Source of the DNA: Pelecanus crispus
Lineage: Eukaryota; Chordata; Aves; Pelecaniformes; Pelecanidae
Reading direction: 5' to 3'
Length of the DNA: 64,000 bases
Assembly: GCF_030463565.1 (NCBI RefSeq)
Contig: NC_134676.1
Location: 24,160,728-24,224,727 of the forward strand
The notes under the pieces were generated by a model. It saw nothing but the letters and a program-made list of their open reading frames with translations, was not told the DNA's origin and did not search any database. The position numbers and the translations under genes were made by a program. Below, in pieces: positions 1-14,200 of the stretch (position 1 is the first letter of the stretch; the number at the start of each line of letters is the position of its first letter).

Positions 1-1149
1 TCATTCACAGGATCACTGCTGTTAGAGTTACATTCCTGACTTTGGGTATCTGCCAATTTTTGCTGTAATGTTTATCATATCATTCTGATCAGCCTTTAAC
101 AAATGTTTTCTCTATAATAGTTGTTACTTGCATAGCAACTGCATTTGCCTGCTGTATTGGGGGTCATTGTAATGAAGAGCACCTTAAGAGAAGTTCTAGT
201 ATGTACATGTCACTTCTTCTAACTCCTTTTTCCATTTTTTTATTTGTCTTCTGTTGAAGTTCGCTGAAGATGGAACTTTACCAGTCTCTTTCTTTGATCA
301 GTCAATTGCATTTTTGCACCAGGAGGGAGTTTTCCCAAAAAGCTAGAATAATCCAGGCTAGACAGGTATTTCCTTCCTGGCAGCCTCAGATCTGTTTGCA
401 TATTTGGTAATTCAACATATCTCTCCGAATTTGTCACACTAATGGCCTGGTTGCAAAGGCCAAGGATGAGCACATGTCTCTACATTCATGATTTTAGACT
501 GGCAAACCATGGTTTGTGGGAGAGACCAGAAGCTTTGCATACCTGCAGGCTAGATCTTCTTCTTTCACAAAAGGACCCTTAATTGGACTAAATGGCTAGT
601 AGTCCCTAAGTGCAAGTATGGTGTCATGGCTCTTTATCTGTGCAGTGGATACTAACTGTACTTGCATGTGTATTTTTCAAAAAATAAGACTGCAGCCCAT
701 AGCTTGTCCTATAAATTCTCAGTCCCAAAACCGAATTCCTAGGAGCACAGTCTCTGCCAAGTATCTAGAGGCTTTCAGCTATAGATAACCTAACAGTGAC
801 TAGGCATTTGCTTCTTTCCCATGTACCATATTTACTCCAGTATAATTCAATGCACTTTCTCCTAGATTACAAGATGATGAAAACCAGGCTTGCAGCACGC
901 TGCAGAGATCTGAGAGATTTCTACACATGATTCAGCAGTTGCAAACCTGCCACTAAGATAGTGTTTTCATTTGCATTAAGCCCCCACTTTTCCAATTATG
1001 AATGGCAGGACAATGATCTGATACTGGAATAAATCAGAAATAATTCAATTAGAACCACACTGGTTTAAAATTTAAATAAGTAAAAGCAAAATCAGCTGTA
1101 TGATCATCTCAATACTACTCTGCCATCTGTCTAGGATTCTGTCTTAGAA
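1..1149. other. Intergenic, nothing recognised
   Basis: AT-rich sequence. The open frames here are short, lack flanking splice signals and resemble no family I know. Confidence 0.6.
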
Positions 1150-1432
1150 CAGTCATCTCCAAACCTTTTGACTGCACACCCACAATATATGTATATTTAT
1201 TTATTTGTTTGTAAATTATATACATGCGCTACTGTACTAATATATTATGCACATTATAAAATGCATGTAAAAACAGAAAGTAAAAAAGGATAAGATAAAG
1301 ATGAAATAAAGACATTTTAAAATATTATTTTATTTTCTTTATTAATGGCACCAAAAATATTTTCTTCCCACACCCCAACAGATTGTCTTGTGCATCGCCT
1401 GAGGTGCACACACCCCACTTTGAAGACCACTG
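1150..1432. mobile_element. hAT-like non-autonomous DNA transposon relic
   Basis: The left end starts CAGTCATCTCCAAAC and the reverse complement of the right end starts CAGTGGTCTTCAAAG. These are imperfect terminal inverted repeats of the CAGTGG/CAAA type typical of hAT (Charlie-like) elements. The flanking 8-mers TCTTAGAA and TCCTAAAT agree at 5 of 8 positions, as expected for an old 8-bp target duplication. The interior is AT-rich, about 280 bp long, and carries no transposase. Seen: the inverted ends. Inferred: the superfamily. No specific named family is claimed. Confidence 0.5.
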
Positions 1433-4400
1433 TCCTAAATAAAACTTCTGTCATTGCTGTTTCTTTTGCTAAGCAAAGACCGTCCCCATGTAATTTACAA
1501 GTCACTATGATGACAATGTTTTTCTGCATTGATGGTTTAACTGGCAGGAAGCATTCAGCAGTTTAAAATGTACAACAATAATGTAGCAAGCTCTGCCAGC
1601 TCTGCCATCACAGTTTCTGTAGCTAAGACTAAATGTCTTATTTGTTGCCCAGGACCACAACGTTGAGCTATTTTTTCTGCAGACATCATATGTCAAACCA
1701 CTGCCAACACACAATTGCATATGAAAATGTAGATGCCACTGTTTTGAACACTTGACAGGAACTATCTGGAAAACTCAGAAAAAGGGGGGGGGGAAAGGAC
1801 TTAGAAGCATGAAAAGAAAAGAAATCTCATAGATAAGAGTATGAAACTTATAAATAAAATCCTGGTTACACCAAAATTCAAAGTTTCCATCCACTTTTGC
1901 TAGGTGAAAATTCTGCACCAAATACAGATGTGAGCAGATGTCCTAGTCAGAGCCAGCAAGATTTCAAACATGAACACTAAATTAGATCAATGTATATCTT
2001 CAGAAAGATAAAATGTATTTTATTTGCTGGAAAGAAACTGAGCTGGTGGAATGCATTAGGTAACAAGCCGGAATAAAAAAAAAAAACATCTTTTGAAATT
2101 AAATGAAAATGTGCTTAAATGTATTATAGCTGGCAATCAGAAACTGCCAGTCTGACTAATTTTTAAATATAACTCAGCTGCAAGAAAGCGATCCAAATTT
2201 TGAGAATTCCATTCAGAAGTCAGCTAATAGCTATGGAAAAGAGCGAAGAAGCCACAAAAGCTATACCAGTTCTCCTCAAAAAGGGATAATGTGCAGACTG
2301 AAGTGGACTGGTAAATATTCTGCTTTTGGCAAGTCTTTTTGTGAAGAGTTTAAAGCCAACAATTACATTAGCAAGGCACATCCTTTAACTTCTAGTGATT
2401 CCAGAGACATCAGTGGAACTATTTGTATGCTTAGAGATAACTCTTGATTCAGCAAAATATTTGAAAAAATGTTGAAACTAACAGCCATTTACATTCTTCA
2501 GTGCTGCTGAATGAAATCACATAGCTGCATGTTTGCTTTAGGACACAGGTCAGCACTCTTTACTCATTTCAGTGGTGTTTCTGCCTTAGGGAAGCAGATA
2601 AATCTGTCAAATCTCTAAATCAGATCAGCACATTAAATGGTGATATGGACACAAGAGGGAATTACTAGAGTGCACAGTCTAAAACCATGGGTGGGTGAAA
2701 ATGCCCTTTAAATATATGTGTACAAGCAGCAGTCAGAATGAACCAGCTTGTGATGGTACTCCAGACAGGTATCTCTAAATTTTTGTTTCAGCCACCTGTG
2801 ATTAGGAATCAGTGAATAGGTAAAATGCAAGAAGCCTTAGAGTATGTAATACATAATCCTCAGCAGTTCCAGGATGCAACCACTCAGTTTTGAGCCCAGC
2901 AAATAGCATTTTATAAGCTTCCTATAGAGCTTGCTGGCTCTTAGTCATCGTTTCAGTTCAGGTTAGCAATCCTAAGATTAAACCAGATCTCAGCTGCTGC
3001 CTGGGCTGCAGTGAGGTATAAAGAACCACCACAAATGCTGCCAATACCCTCATGTGTACCTGGAAACACTGAAAGGGGTTGAAATTGATGCGGGAAATTT
3101 CACACACTTCAGCTTTAACAGAAGTGATCCAAGCAATGCAATACCTGTGAAATACATTGCAATAGCTCTAACATCAAATTAGCTCAGTTTATATCATATT
3201 CTCCAGGGACCTTTTGCTTGTTTGGGGCTTGGGAGGGATTTTTCTGGTGATGAAGTAACAAATATATTTGGAAGTAATGCATATGGGACCAGGGTTATAT
3301 AGCTTAGTAAATATTTAAAGAGGAACCTAACCAATTAATTACAGACCTCAGGAAGCCAATTGTGCAAAGACAATAGAAAGAACAAGAACAGTTTTCACAT
3401 TGTAGAAGAAACAACTCATCAGCACTTGAATGAAACAAGTCAATGTCCTGGCTGACTCGAGCTGCTAAAAGTCAATTTAGCTGGGAACCTGCCAAATGTT
3501 CCTCATATACACAGGGTGAAAATGCTGAAAAAAAAAGAATGAACAGATATAAGCTATTATGAGATAATCTCTTATGCAAAACAGTCTTTGTAGCGTAACA
3601 ATGAAGTTGGGAAAAACTTTGTCACTAAATTATTAGTTGCTCAACTTTTAATATCTTGGTCAAGGTTTTATGTTATATGCTCTTTATAGCTAGAGTTGAA
3701 AGAAGTACAATAAAAATTATTGGCTGGAATGAACATAATCCACCATCAAAGAAAGTAGTAGTTTAAAGAACAATCCTTCCTTTAAAAGGGGAATGATGGA
3801 ATGATTCTATCTAGGATATAGCGGTCATATGGTATATATGCAAGTATTGGAGCTTGTGAGGAAAAAGCAGAAAAAAACCATAGCCATTAGCAATCTCCCC
3901 TCCAGAAACTCTTTCCGCTCACACTTAGTACATTTCTCATTCCCATAGGCATAGAGGTCAAACACTGTAGAGTTTGGCTATGTGGAAGGACCAAGGGACA
4001 GCAAGCTCACATGTATGTGTACTCTTCCAGTTCATCTTCCCTCACCAAGCCAGACTGGTTTTGATAAATGGCCAGAAATTGGACAGAAATACATCTGATC
4101 AACTTTTAGGTATGCATATCCACTATTTATCACTCTGAGATATGGGGTCACACTTCATATAAAGTAAACCACACATTTTTGTACGTGCTGCATATTTATG
4201 GGCTGGGAATTTAATGAACATGGGGAGTGGGGGGAGTTAGGATAACATTGAGTACCTTTGAAAATGTTTCCCTTATGGAAAGAAAGTAGTAACAAAACAA
4301 GTAGGCATTTTAGTATATTGACTTACTGCTTCAGTTTTTATTTTCTATTAACAATTTAAACAGTTTGGGAAGCATCAGCCATTGACAACACCCAGTTCTG

Positions 4401-5189
4401 CAAGCGCATACAGAAAAGACCAAGGCAGGCAACTCACTCTGTCTGTTCTAGTCAATTAAATGGCAATGCTCTTGGGCACTGAAGTGAAATGTGTGAAAAG
4501 GCCCACAGCTATGCTAACAAAGTCTCTCAGCACCCAGAAGATGGTAGCTGCATGCAGTATGTCTTTTAGTAATGGTCCCAGAGAAGGCACAGCAATTGAC
4601 TGAAGGTGACAAATGACCAGAGCTGAAGGCTTCCCAGGGAAAGCTCATGCAGTACAAGGGGAGATATTCCAGTGCATGGGCATGTTTGGGCTACTGCTTA
4701 GCACTTTGAGGAGATGTAAACTGCAGTCGTAGATGTAGTCACAGAATTCAGTTGTATTATTACTTACACGCATGTCTGATCTCACACACACACCCCCACA
4801 TACATATATGTGCAAATCTGAACAGTTAGAAAAGCACGCTTCAAGAATCTTCTGTGATAAACTGCCCAGACTATAGAAGACAAAGGAATACTCTGTTATC
4901 TAAGCAGATACAGATTTCATATAATTCTGAATTTTGTTAATCTAATTCTTTTCCACACCCAGATTTCCTTCTGTTTGTTTTGTTTGTTGTTGGCATCGAA
5001 CTAGGCTGCAGTTACTAGCCTTTGGCACAGGATTGCTGAAGTGGGATATTGCTGAAATTAGCAACATCCACAAAATGAGAAAATGTGCAACAGCTGGTTA
5101 TGCAGGATCCTCAGCTAGTGAAAGGGCAGGTTTGGCAGCAGTAAAGAAAGAATTTTTCCACAGATTAATAAAATGAAGTCCCAAAGGAA
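1433..5189. other. Intergenic, nothing recognised
   Basis: AT-rich, non-coding in appearance. It contains a 10-base poly-G run near 1785 and a short CA-rich patch near 4780-4800. No exon, RNA gene or mobile element could be supported. Confidence 0.55.
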
Positions 5190-5480
5190 TTTCTGACCAT
5201 TTAGTGTGGTCTTTTACATGGCACAGGCCATTTTATTTCTGCCAATTACCCCTATACTTATCCAAATAACTTACTATCCAGTTTTGATTTGAAAGCATTT
5301 GGTCATAAAAAAAAGAGACTTTGATAGTTTGTTCCAATATTTTACACCTTCGTTGTTAAAGCCCATGCTTAACATCCAGTTTGAATTAGTCTCATTCCAG
5401 CGTCCAGTTCTAATTTACAGCAATTAATAATTCTTTTTATTTACAGTCAGAGAAAAGAGTTTTTAGCTCTAGGATATTTC
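5190..5480 (-). mobile_element. Ancient CR1/L3-like LINE 3' fragment
   Basis: The + strand resembles the antisense of the 3' part of old amniote CR1 elements. Recognisable elements in order are the CCAATTACCCCTATACTT block, a stretch like TCCAGTTTTGATTTGAAAGC, then GATAGTTTGTTCCAATATTT, the AC(C)TTCGTTGTTAAA motif and CAGCGTCCAGTTCTAATTTA. All are strongly diverged, with indels. No reading frame survives. The edges are approximate. Confidence 0.6.
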
Positions 5481-8400
5481 ACAGAAAATAGAAAGGATCG
5501 TAGTAACTTTCAGAGTAATCATCTCTCCCAGTTTGGAAAAACTCATTAAAAGTTTATGACTCCCTTTAAGAGTCATATTCACTATCAGTTTTGGAGGCAT
5601 TTCTACATCTGTTCACAAGCAGTCAGCAGCTTCCCCTGAATCATTGTTTGACCACTAAAGCACTCACTCACTTTGAAAATACAAACATTCAAAATCACTT
5701 TTTCTTTTCAAGGGAAATTGACACCTAATATATTTTCAACCTTAACAAAGCCTTTTCCAGTCTGTGATGCTATCATCACTTGTAAATGATATTCATACTG
5801 GCTGGGAATGATAAATACATATTTAATACACAACACTTCTCCAAACATTTAGAAAAAAGAAATCTGTAATGTTCAGTAATTCATTTATGAAGATTCTGCT
5901 GCAAAGCAGAGTCTTTTGGGTCATCTGCAGAGTACTGGCCATTTGAGACAATTAGAGAACTGATAGGCTCAGGGCAAAGCCAAGGATTTGACTGCAGTCA
6001 GACTCAGTAGTATGTTACACTGTCCCTGGTTTTTTTTTTTCTTTCCACGGTGTTTTTAGCTGTCATATATGGTTTTACTCCCTCCTCCCAGATGAAACCT
6101 TTTTGGTTTGTCCAGAAGACCTTCTTAGTTTTATTGTGGATGATGTTCAAATCACATTTCCCTAAGCAACAAAGCTAACCTAACTGAGTCCTGTCTCTGA
6201 CTACTCATTCCTACCTCATGCCACAGGGCATCATTCCTCAGCTGGTTTTGCACAGCTTAGTGGAGTCCCACTGCAAACTGAATGACCAAATCACTGCGAT
6301 CTCCCGGACTAAAAAAGAATAAACTAGCAACAATATTTTGGGGGAAACTTCCGTCCCATGGCTCAGGGTGCAGTACAACTCGTCCATTCTGGCACTGCCG
6401 AAAGTGAGGTGATGACAAACTGCAATGTAGAAGTAAGAACATGCATCCACAAGCAAAGCAGAGGGAAATTTTTTATACCAGCTGGGACATACTTGGGAAA
6501 ATAACTGCAACTATGCCGTCAGTCCGTAGTTCCATGACACACTGAGTCTGGCTTTAGGGCTTCCAGTACCAGATCAAAATCACTACCATCACATGACACA
6601 AAAAAGCACTGATCCAGCACAAATTCATTGCAGCTTGAGATGTTTTCACACATGTTTTGATAGGCCTACTTCGTACCATGAGACAAGTATCATCTGTGTT
6701 TCTCATATCAAGTGTTTCTCGTGTCCATCTGCCTCCCTTTGTGTGAAGTGAGGCTTAATTTGGCAGGCTAAGTAAAAACTGAGCTGATTCATGAGTGATT
6801 AGGTGGGTTTGCTTCAGAGGTGGCAGTGCTATCAAGGATAGGCAGCTAGGCAGCAAGATTAGGGCAGTAAGCTTTCTGGTTTTGCTCTGACAACACACAT
6901 CTCACAATGTCCAAAGGAAGTCAATTGTGGCAACTTGCTCAGGACTACTACACATTTCAGCTATATGGAGCCATTAGATTAGAACCTTGGTTAGCAGTGG
7001 ATTTGCTGAAAAATCCATGTATATGTCTATACGCATGTCTTCTGCAAGACTGGTTTGAACATTAGCAGCACCCAAGTTTTGCCTCACCTTCAAGATAGGC
7101 CAGTTGGTGAAAGCTTAAAACACTGCTTCTCTCTAAGGAATTCTGGGTTCTACTAATGCTAAAAGGATGAATGAAAGTTTTTATAACTTTATGTTTTGTC
7201 TTTATGCTACATAAATCATACATGCCCATTGTAACAGGGAAGAATGTACAGACTTGTGTTCAAATATTACAAAGGTAAACATATAATCTTAACCACCTCA
7301 TGCACATAAGTCTGTACTATACAAAACATGTTTCTCTTCTTGTGGATGATTTCCTCCTCTATTACCTATAAAATTCTCTACTTTACAATAATACATAGCC
7401 AATGCTATAATGCTGCCAAGATCAGATGACAGTATTTTATGTTCCTTTTGCTTTGATGCATACCACATCATGCAGGGTAATAGAGAATTACTCTTTTAAG
7501 TACCTAATCTTCATATAAAATGTAACAATAAAGAAGAAGATTCTATTTCACCATTTCTTAAATGTGAATAGAAAAATGACACTCAGAGTTTGTAATTTCT
7601 GTCTGCCTCAAGGCTGTCAATCACTCCTGCTATGCAACACTTAAAGGCTGTCAGCAATGTCTTTTAGAGGCATCTAATCTTTTAGAAGTCTCCCTGCAGT
7701 ATTTACTTATTATAAAAATAATATACAGCTGCATGCCATGCATCACATGGGGGGAGTGTGTATTCTTTAAAACAGATTTAGTCAGACATTGTGCAATAGA
7801 CTCTGCAACGGAAATCATGTTCAGTGATTAATCACTTTCTACTGGAACCATCTGTATCTGCATGAAGTCACTAAAATAATAAAATAGTCAAGACTGAAAC
7901 TTAAGGCAAATAAACCTATTAGATACAATACTAAAGATTTCTTTCTCTCATTGTTTCTCCATATTTTTCTGACTCAAGAGGATACCAGAAAGAATAAGGC
8001 AGGTACAACTTCCCAAAACTATAATTGACTTTATACAACCAGAGACACAGTAAACACACAGCCAGATATACAACATAAAAATATAACTCTCTTTCCATTA
8101 GTGATCCTCAAGCTTGTTAGAAATCAATTCCATTAATGGGGAGGAAAAATCCCTTACAGTACTTCTCTTTCCTTCTCAGTAGATCTATACCATATGCAGT
8201 GTGTTGTCCTTCAAAACAGGGCAGCCATTCTGTTTCTGTAAGCAAGATCCCAAAGACCATGCTGATACCACAGGTGGACTGTAGTTCCTTTGGGAGTGTT
8301 GAGCCCAAAGGTTTGGCAGGACTCAGTCATCCACAGATCTCCACTTGTGTTATTAGCATTTTCCCAAGGCCTATTCCCATGTGCCCTAGATAATCCAAAT

Positions 8401-9596
8401 GGCAGTACAGTGAGTTGGCAGTAGCTTTGGCCTGTCAGAGGAATCCTTCCCCTGGTCATTAACATTTGTCAGGTATAAATTCAGAAGAAATCTGCTAGCT
8501 CCAGCATATCTTTATGAGACAGTCTGAGTATGATTCTTCCAGGTCATACCCACCCTTGTTGAACAGCTATTTTTTCCTTCCAGTACCTAAGAGTGTGTCT
8601 GGGGATTTTAGGTGGGTTATTTAACTCCCGTCTTCTCCCTAGCATCAAGTAGACACATGTGATCATGGCTCTTTCAGAAAAAATTCTGTCATCACAGGTG
8701 CTATGTGTCTAATCAAACCAGTTCAAACTAAATTATTCAATCTGTGGGAATATGCTTGCCTTCCACCCCTGCACCACTATGTTCTTTCAGTCTTCTCCCT
8801 GTGTCCTTGATTCTGACATTTACCACATATGATATGGTCAACTTTATACAATTATAACTCAAGAAATGTAACTCACTTTGAAAGCCCAAACAAACTTGTC
8901 AGTTTTCTCATTCACAACGACCTACACAAGCATATTTGTGGCATAGTCTTCTAGGAACAAGACTTTCAGTATTATGTGTGATCTGAGAAGCAAGTTAATG
9001 CCTGGATGCTAATGCCTTTCATCTACTCTTCCCGTGAGAACTTCAGGGTCTGTTTTTCCTTCAGTCAAGACAACCTCCCTCTCAATGTTTATCACTGAGC
9101 TAGGTAGATTCTGTAACATCAGCAAATGCTAACAAGTAAACTTTTATGCCACCAGTACGTAAGAGGGCAAGGGTCTGGCATGAAGAAGGACAGAGATCTC
9201 AGTGAAATATACCCAGGAAATATTTTCCCAAGGCCTGAAAGAGCAGACAGAAAACACAGTAAACTTCACTGAAACTTGGACAGCTAAGCATAGATAGAAT
9301 CAGAGAACAAAATACAAAAAGGACATTAAAAAACTGAACAGTTGCATTTTCTCCATACACAGTTGTCACCAGTGAAAATAATTCCTTTCTGCTCAAAGTA
9401 GGACTTTCTTATAGTCCTAGCAATGAAAATATTGTGTATTTTCACACTTTTATCTGTATCCACAGTACCAAATTTTATTCTCTTTAGATCACAGCTGAGT
9501 AAACTTTTCCATTATTACAGAATTCTCATATGCATTAACAGAAATGTGATTCTGCACATTTTTCCCTTATTTGATTGAAATTCATGGCTAATATAT
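5481..9596. other. Intergenic, nothing recognised
   Basis: The stretch 8117-8465 has overlapping open frames on both strands but shows no splice sites or family similarity, so I do not call a gene. Confidence 0.5.
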
Positions 9597-9976
9597 GCTG
9601 AGGGGAGACCTTATCTCTCTCTACAACTACCTGAAAGGAGGTTGTAGTGAGGTGGGTGTTGGTCTCTTCTCCCAAGTAGCTAGCGATAGGACGAGAGGAA
9701 ATGGGCTCAAGCTGCGCCAGGGGAGGTTTAGGTTGGAAATTAGGAAAAATTTCTTTATGGAAAGGGTAGTCAAGCATTGGAACAGGCTGCCCAGAGAGGT
9801 GGTGGAGTCACCATCCCTGGAAGTGTTCAAAAAACAGGTAGATGTGGCACTTCGGGATATGGTTTAGTCTAGTCTACCCTTGATTGGTTTAGGTGGGCTT
9901 GGTAGTGTAGGTTAATGGTTGGACTGGATGATCTTAAAGGTCTTTTCCAACCTAGACAGTTCTATGATTCTATGAT
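9597..9976 (+). mobile_element. CR1 LINE, 3' end (5'-truncated)
   Basis: This is the sense orientation of the last ~90 codons of CR1 ORF2: a [19 protein letters not shown] start, RLEIRKNFF, then [19 protein letters not shown], ending at a stop after a DMV motif. The CR1 3' UTR follows (GGACTGGATGATCTTAAAGG) with a short ATTCTATG-type tail near 9960-9976. The frame is intact over this stretch, so the copy is fairly young. The 5' end is cut off, as is usual for CR1. Confidence 0.92.
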
Positions 9977-11190
9977 GTTTTCTTCACCTCTATTTTATCC
10001 AACCTGATCTCTTCTATGCTGTTCACTGGCAGAGAATCATAAAACTACAGAGCAAGATTGGGTTGTTGTTTGAAAACAGATCTTTCTTTTGATTTCCCTC
10101 TGCTTTGCTACTACAACTGTGGAAACTTTTCCCCAGTGTTTGTTTTAAATATTTACCACAGTTTTGTTACCTTCAAAATCCAGTCACCTTTAGACAACTA
10201 CAATTTGCTAAATCTAAATCAACTTATTACCCCGAAGGTATTGGTCCATTTTCTCACTCGTAAAGCCCCATAACAAACATACTGTAGCACAGTTCTGTAT
10301 GAAGAGAGTTTTATGTGTATCTATAACCTGACTATCTAGACAGTTAGAAAATACAGGGTCCACAATGTCTCAAAAAAAGTTACATACTTTCTGTTTTGGC
10401 TTAAGGAAAAGAGAAAAAAATCCTGACCTTGGCATTAAGCCTGACTAAAGCTGCACAGTCTTCTAGATCCAACAAATTCTTATCTCTTGTAATAAACAAG
10501 TTTTTCAATATTCAGATGTATGTTATGATTCATGATGCCGGATGTTGCTTGGAGTAATAGCAAGCTCCCTGGGAAAGTCCTATGGAATGCCTAATGAAGA
10601 AATCAAGGAAGAAATCAGAAAATCAGGTTGCAGAAATTATTCAAGCTATGATTTGTACTCAAGAAAGACATCCCTCCAAAAAGACTTTACTCAAATAATT
10701 GTATGCTCTTGGATGATTATTAAAAACCTCTATGACGCGATCATTTTTCCATCAAGTTCTGTTAATATTTCCCCCATAAATGTTATTTCTGAAAAAGCCA
10801 ATATAATCTGATATTGGGATAAGTTAACTTGTTACAAACTTTTTAAAAATAGAAATAGGAGGAGTTTAAATGCACCTAGACAATTGAGTACATAACAAAT
10901 GCTAGCAGAAAGGTCACTGTCTTCCATAACACCAGTAAATAAAAAAATCCTATTATTGCAAGATTTCATTCTTTTTTTATACCTCAGATTTTAGACGTAC
11001 TAGAAAACATGTTCTCAGTTTGGGTCTTGCGAGCAGATTGGGGAGTATTATAAACATCTTTTTCTTAATAGCTAGATGAAGATGTTGACACTCAAGGGCC
11101 AAGTATACTTGATAACAAATCATGTAATAGTGTGAGGATAACAGCACTAATATATACTCCTTGTCCAAACTTTCAGAGATTTTATATTTT
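9977..11190. other. Intergenic, nothing recognised
   Basis: AT-rich. The small open frames at 10058-10273 and 10542-10811 have no supporting signals. Confidence 0.5.
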
Positions 11191-11260
11191 TATTCTATTC
11201 TATTCTATTCTATTCTATTCTATTCTATTCTATTCTATTCTATTCTATTCTATTCTATTC
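11191..11260 (+). repeat. (TATTC)14 pentanucleotide microsatellite
   Basis: Fourteen uninterrupted TATTC units run from 11191 to 11260 and are followed by degenerate TATTT units. The purity suggests it is polymorphic. The unit is a rotation of ATTCT. Confidence 0.97.
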
Positions 11261-14200
11261 TATTTTATTTAAATATTTCCTTTTCACTTTTTCATCCAGA
11301 AAAGTCCCACTGACAGCCTATTGCTCAAGACTCTTAACTGTTTTAAAAGAAAACATATCAAAAGTGGTATCTACCAAGGGCAAATCTATCTTGCAAAAAA
11401 TCTGAATCTGGAAAAAGTGTTTTACAGAAAACCTCTGGAGAGATGCTAACTTTTACTGGAAGCAACAAATCTCTGTTTGCTAACTGACCAATTTTCCTAG
11501 TGGTTACAGCTTATAATGATGTAAAAAACTACTGTAACACAAGGGCAGCACCAGGAAGCCATTTCTGATAAATTCACCTCCAAGGGGAGCTCAGAATAAG
11601 TCAGGAAATGCAGACATAATCTTTCTAGGAGCTTTTGTACTCACTATGGCAGTGATTCCTTTGAGAATCAGTGCACGGTGTTTATATTGGACAACTAGAT
11701 CAAACACATCCAGCAAGGCTGAATCATCTGTGTCATATTCCATAATTCTCTTAAAAAGTCATAGAAATGATGCAGACACAGTGCTGGAAAAAGCAGAGAG
11801 TGGGGAGGGGAAGCTGAAGAGGGAATAGCCAAAGAGAAAATCTCTTCCTTTTATCGACAAATCCACTTCTGTCTCATTATATAATGCCAATGTGGTTTGG
11901 AGGCTCTGGTGGCGTGTCTCATGCTATATGTACCACACACTAAAGCTTTGGGTTGGTGCTGTTTCTTGTTAAGCAGGTCCCAAAAGGTGAAGAAAGGCTG
12001 AAACATCAATGAAACACATTATTTTTAAGTGTTAAACATAACATTTGGTGATTTTACTGTACAGCACTTGCATGCAGCATAAAAAAAAAAAAATTCCTCA
12101 ATTAATTTTAAATATAAAGTAGGAGAAATAAAGTCTGGCAAATTTTCTCATAAAAGCTTATAATGAACAACACACCTCCCACCCAGCTCTTGTTAGTGTA
12201 GTGAATGGGCAGGGACTGCCTCTGAGCATAGTATCTGATACAATTGCACTAGTTACACCTGCCTAAATCCAGGTTTAGACTTAAGTAGTGGGGAGCAAGC
12301 CTCAAATCATTACAGTGAATTAAGTTTGAATTAAGTTGTGCCTGATTAAAGCACAGATTTACCAGGAAGACAAGAAAGGTGTAAAGTCTCTTTTCTGTAA
12401 CCACCCAAAGTTGCCTAATACAGTAAAATATGATCTTGAGGGTAATGCAGTAGCTGATACTCAGTAGAATACAAATTCCATCAGCAGCCTTTGAATGAGC
12501 ATGTAAGTTTGAATAACTTCATTTTCTGTATTTCAGTTTTTCCTGCCTATGGAAGAAAGGGAATGATTACCTTTCCAACACTGACAGATGTTGATACTTC
12601 TTTTTTTCCCTTCAAATAAATAAAAGTTGCTGTGGAAAAATCATTAATAATTATTATCAAAATCTGATCTCAAATTCATCATGAAATGCAAAGAATTCCT
12701 TCTTTTGCCTGTTGTACTAAAGGTTATGCAAAACTGAACAACCCTTCAGATATCATGATGTAGAAATTCTAACTGGATTTTTTCTGAAGCTCAGTAGAAG
12801 GCATGCTTCAAATGACTATTAGCATTTGTTCACAAGGAAACCTAAAAACTAGAAGGATAAATATTGTTTAGCACAGCTACCTTAAAATTTTTCCCTGTCT
12901 ATGTCAAATTAGGTCTCTAAAAATTATTATGTGTAGCCATGTACAGCATTTTATGTATTCCTTATTGCTTATTCTCATACCCAGGTTTTCTTTCCTGAGT
13001 ATCTTTTGAGCTCAGCAACAGCAATGCAGTTATCATTCTATGAAAACTTTGCTATGACTGGATATACAATGCAGATGGATTTGCTTAAGACATTATCATT
13101 TTAGATCTACTGAACAACCTTGAAAATATTGTTAGATAAGATGTAACTAGGATCACTTCTAAAAAATTGTCAGTGGAACCAGACATCCATCATCGCTGGC
13201 TAAGACCATTGCTGGGTACATTTAGAATGCGGTTTCATATTACTTTAATCCCAACATATACAGGTTGGTACTGAAGGAGGTGATTTACATCATCCACATA
13301 ACCCTCATCAGCACATTCACAGCACACATGAACATTTGTTCGGTCACTTGAATCAGAACAGGAAACTGATCCAGCTGAAAATTAACATTTTAAGTTATTT
13401 GTCTATTTTGCTGTTTCCACCCGGATCACTTCCCAGGCCCAGCTCACTCACCTCAAACACTAAGATCTGCACAAGAAAGGGACAGGTGGCTGCAGGTAGA
13501 GAAAAGGGCATTTAGGTCAGATTAAAACAACGATGAAACAACCACCTCAGAGCACAACAGTCAGTGGTTGTGCTTCTTTATTAGGGTGCTGGCTAACACT
13601 TCTTAAATCTGTCACTTTTTAAAGGCAAGTTATAATCTAACATACTAGATTTTCAATCAAATTCTTGAGATAACAGTCTATCTTGACTACCTAATAAATT
13701 CAAAATACAATGTGACTGTGCCAGACTTTTAAAATGCCATTTTAAGGATATTAATTGAAGTTTATGATAAAAACAAACAAAAAATCCCAGTTTTACCTGG
13801 TGGTACATGTGCACAGAGAAGAGAACCAACATAAAAATACCATGTGATCCTATTCTATCAAAGACCATTACAATAATAAAATAGTCGTAACAGCTGTTTT
13901 AGATGAATCGCAGAGAACTTAATTGGTAATCTGTAAGTGTCAAGGCAAGCTGTGATTTATATGGTTTATCAAAGTGCAGCCTATGATATCAGCATAGGGA
14001 AATCTTAATTTTAACTATGAACTTTAAACATAACCATGTAATCTTTAGGTACTGGATTGCAAAATTATAGAGGTTATAAATTTCAGCAGACAGCCTCTTG
14101 TATATCAAGTCCACTGATACACCCAGCCAGGCAAATCTGTTGCTAATGCTCTCCCATATGTGGAAAATCCCCTCCTCATGGAAATAAGAAATATTTTCAA

